Below are positions 62,621 to 64,000 of a DNA stretch of 64,000 bases, piece after piece. The stretch comes from Ancylomarina euxina (GTDB lineage: Bacteria; Bacteroidota; Bacteroidia; Bacteroidales; Marinifilaceae). The stretch is from contig NZ_QQWG01000007.1 in assembly GCF_003863355.1 (NCBI RefSeq), positions 62,001 through 126,000 of the forward strand. The letters are read 5' to 3'. The notes beneath the pieces were generated by a model. The model saw only the letters and a list, made by a program, of their open reading frames with translations. It had not been told where the DNA came from and did not search any database. Position 1 is the stretch's first letter. Every line of letters begins with the position of its first letter. The translations under genes and the position numbers were made by a program.

Positions 62621-64000
62621 ATGAAGAGAATATTATTCTTACTGATTTTTGCAATGCTTGCTAATATTTCGCAAGCTGTGATGCCTGTACCAAACACAAC
62701 TGGGGCAATGGGTGGTACAATTAAGGGTATTGTAAAAGATAAAGATTTAAAAACGGCTGTTGAATATGCCACTGTTTCGGTTTTCAGAATGGCTGATTCA
62801 AGTTTAGTGAATGGTACTATTACCAATGATAAAGGTGAATTCGAATTGAAACAATTAAAACCTGGCAAATACTATGCTGAGATTTCATTTATAGGCTACA
62901 ACAAAAAAACTATTCGCAACATTCCAATCAGTAAAGATCAAAAGGTTGCCGACCTAAAAGAGGTTTTATTGTCACAAGCTAGCGAGGCTTTGGGGGAAGT
63001 TACTGTTAGCGCAGAAAGACTACCCATACAATATCAGATTGATAAAAAAGTGATACCTGTTAGCAGACAATTGACAACCGCTAGTGGTAATGCTGTAGAT
63101 GTACTGGAAAGTGTCCCCTCGATCAATGTTGATATCGAAGGTAATGTTAGCTTACGTGGCAGTAGTAGTTTTACAGTTTTGGTCGACGGTCGCCCTTCTA
63201 TTTTGGAAGCTGCCGACATCCTAACTCAAATGCCAGCTAGTGTAATTGAGAATATTGAGATCATCACCAACCCTTCCGCCAAATACGATCCGGAAGGCTC
63301 ATCGGGTATCATAAATATTATCACTAAAAAAGGGAACTTGAAAGGGACTTCAGGTGTTGTTAATCTAAATGTGGGAAACTTTGGTAACTACGGAGCTGAT
63401 TTCTTGGTGAACCTACGTAAAAACAAATTCAATTTCCACTTAGGGATGGATTATAGCAATCGTAATTTTTCAGGAAGTAGTGAAAGCGAGAACAGAACAA
63501 CTACAGATAATAAAACAACTTACGTTTTCTCTGAAGGTGATTCTGATCGAGAGCGTTTGGGTTACGGTCTTCGAACTGGTTTCGATTATGAAATTGACGA
63601 TAAGAATTTAATCACTCTTGGCCTTCGTTATGGTGGTAGAGAAATGGATATGGGCTCAAATCTTGACTATACCGATTACTTTACTTTAGATGGGGGTGCA
63701 CCTAGTCTAAAGAAATATTATAAAAGTACTGACAATTGGAATCGTGAGATGGAATTCTACAATGCCAATTTCAGCTACCAGCGTAATTTCAAAGGCAAAG
63801 GTCATCAGCTATTAACTCAAGTGAACTATTCATACCGTGATGGTGATGAAAAGTCAAAAACGGAACGCAAGCAAGACGAAACAATTGTAGATGGGAAAAA
63901 AGGAACTGAAAAAGGCCCTGGTTCACATCTGGATATTAAAGCCGATTATACATTGCCTTTGAAAGGCAAAAGTAAGTTCGAAGCAGGATATCAGGCCCAA
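62621..64000 (+). CDS. TonB-dependent receptor / outer-membrane beta-barrel protein, N-terminal part (truncated by window edge)
   Basis: From the ATG at 62621 the frame is open for 460 codons to the window edge. Signal peptide about 1-19 (LFLLIFAMLANISQA). CarboxypepD_reg-like domain at about 30-115 (GTIKGIVKDKDLKTAVEYATV, TNDKGEFELKQLKPG, ISFIGYNKKTI). Plug domain with RGSSSFTVLVDGRPSIL and NPSAKYDPEGSSGIINIIT. Then barrel strands of the OMP_b-brl_3 type (FHLGMDYSNRNFSG, LITLGLRYGGREM). Domain order is the same as in the receptor at 1-633. The ligand is unknown. It is divergent from ovoA. Confidence 0.93.
   Translation, partial: MKRILFLLIFAMLANISQAVMPVPNTTGAMGGTIKGIVKDKDLKTAVEYATVSVFRMADSSLVNGTITNDKGEFELKQLKPGKYYAEISFIGYNKKTIRNIPISKDQKVADLKEVLLSQASEALGEVTVSAERLPIQYQIDKKVIPVSRQLTTASGNAVDVLESVPSINVDIEGNVSLRGSSSFTVLVDGRPSILEAADILTQMPASVIENIEIITNPSAKYDPEGSSGIINIITKKGNLKGTSGVVNLNVGNFGNYGADFLVNLRKNKFNFHLGMDYSNRNFSGSSESENRTTTDNKTTYVFSEGDSDRERLGYGLRTGFDYEIDDKNLITLGLRYGGREMDMGSNLDYTDYFTLDGGAPSLKKYYKSTDNWNREMEFYNANFSYQRNFKGKGHQLLTQVNYSYRDGDEKSKTERKQDETIVDGKKGTEKGPGSHLDIKADYTLPLKGKSKFEAGYQAQ

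Overview
The window is AT-rich and reads as chromosomal DNA from a Bacteroidota bacterium, most likely a marine, anaerobic or facultatively anaerobic member of the Marinilabiliales (Marinifilum/Labilibaculum-like). The evidence is: CarboxypepD_reg-plug-barrel TonB receptors at both edges; LytS/LytTR two-component pairs; an almost complete lack of Shine-Dalgarno sequences; Bacteroidota-type -7 elements (TAnnTTTG) in front of several genes; and families such as Wzi, LpoB/COG3014 and a small protein before dapA. The taxonomic placement is inferred from gene content, not from a marker-gene comparison. I saw no rRNA, tRNA, CRISPR array, insertion sequence or prophage.

Layout. 1-633: truncated outer-membrane receptor. 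1.1-10 kb: ligA, an envelope-sensing cassette (two LiaF-like membrane proteins plus a LytS-type kinase and LytTR regulator), a DUF3820 protein, mnmA and an M13 peptidase lipoprotein. 10.3-20 kb: housekeeping and envelope genes: a LysM/periplasmic-binding fusion, the mtnN-luxS methyl-cycle pair, pdxH, dapA, an LpoB-like/COG3014 lipoprotein pair and a Nudix hydrolase. 20-27.8 kb: a surface-glycan cluster with a Wzi-like barrel, a WaaP/InaA-like kinase, a WaaE/KdtX-like glycosyltransferase, two TagF-like glycerophosphotransferase relatives, UDP-xylose synthase and a fused IspD-SDR enzyme of the CDP-ribitol-forming type. Together these suggest a phospho-alditol (teichoic-acid-like) decoration on a Gram-negative surface. 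27.8-39.2 kb: mainly minus-strand degradative and envelope genes: GH20 hexosaminidase, a transglutaminase-like protein, a frameshifted S41 peptidase, a MutS-like membrane ATPase, an M3 peptidase and a YdbS/YdbT-like PH-domain pair. 39.5-48.6 kb: an aroC of the 'FSGR' type, a SEC-C protein, an LpxL-like acyltransferase, pta-ackA, and divergently a giant D-lactate-dehydrogenase-like flavoprotein. The last three could carry lactate to acetate.

48.8-51.4 kb holds a second LytS/LytTR pair. 52.4-56.2 kb is the most distinctive region: DUF134 regulator, NifX-like protein, DUF5320-like small protein, second NifX/ORP-like protein, two MinD-type ATPases with inserted ferredoxin domains, and a 4HBT thioesterase. 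It resembles the anaerobe-specific Orange Protein (ORP) locus known from Desulfovibrio, and its promoter sits between two copies of a 12-bp palindrome. Next comes an 825-residue CoA-disulfide-reductase/rhodanese/TusA/DsrE-like fusion, with a near-ideal ArsR-type palindrome upstream, which points to sulfane-sulfur handling.

59-64 kb contains a decayed dehydrogenase fragment, a GtrA membrane protein, a full-length OvoA (ovothiol synthase) with dyad symmetries upstream, and the start of another TonB-type receptor. No single undescribed system is proven here. The best candidates are the DUF134/ORP-like operon with its double operator, the four-domain sulfur-transfer flavoprotein, and the phospho-alditol glycan cluster.
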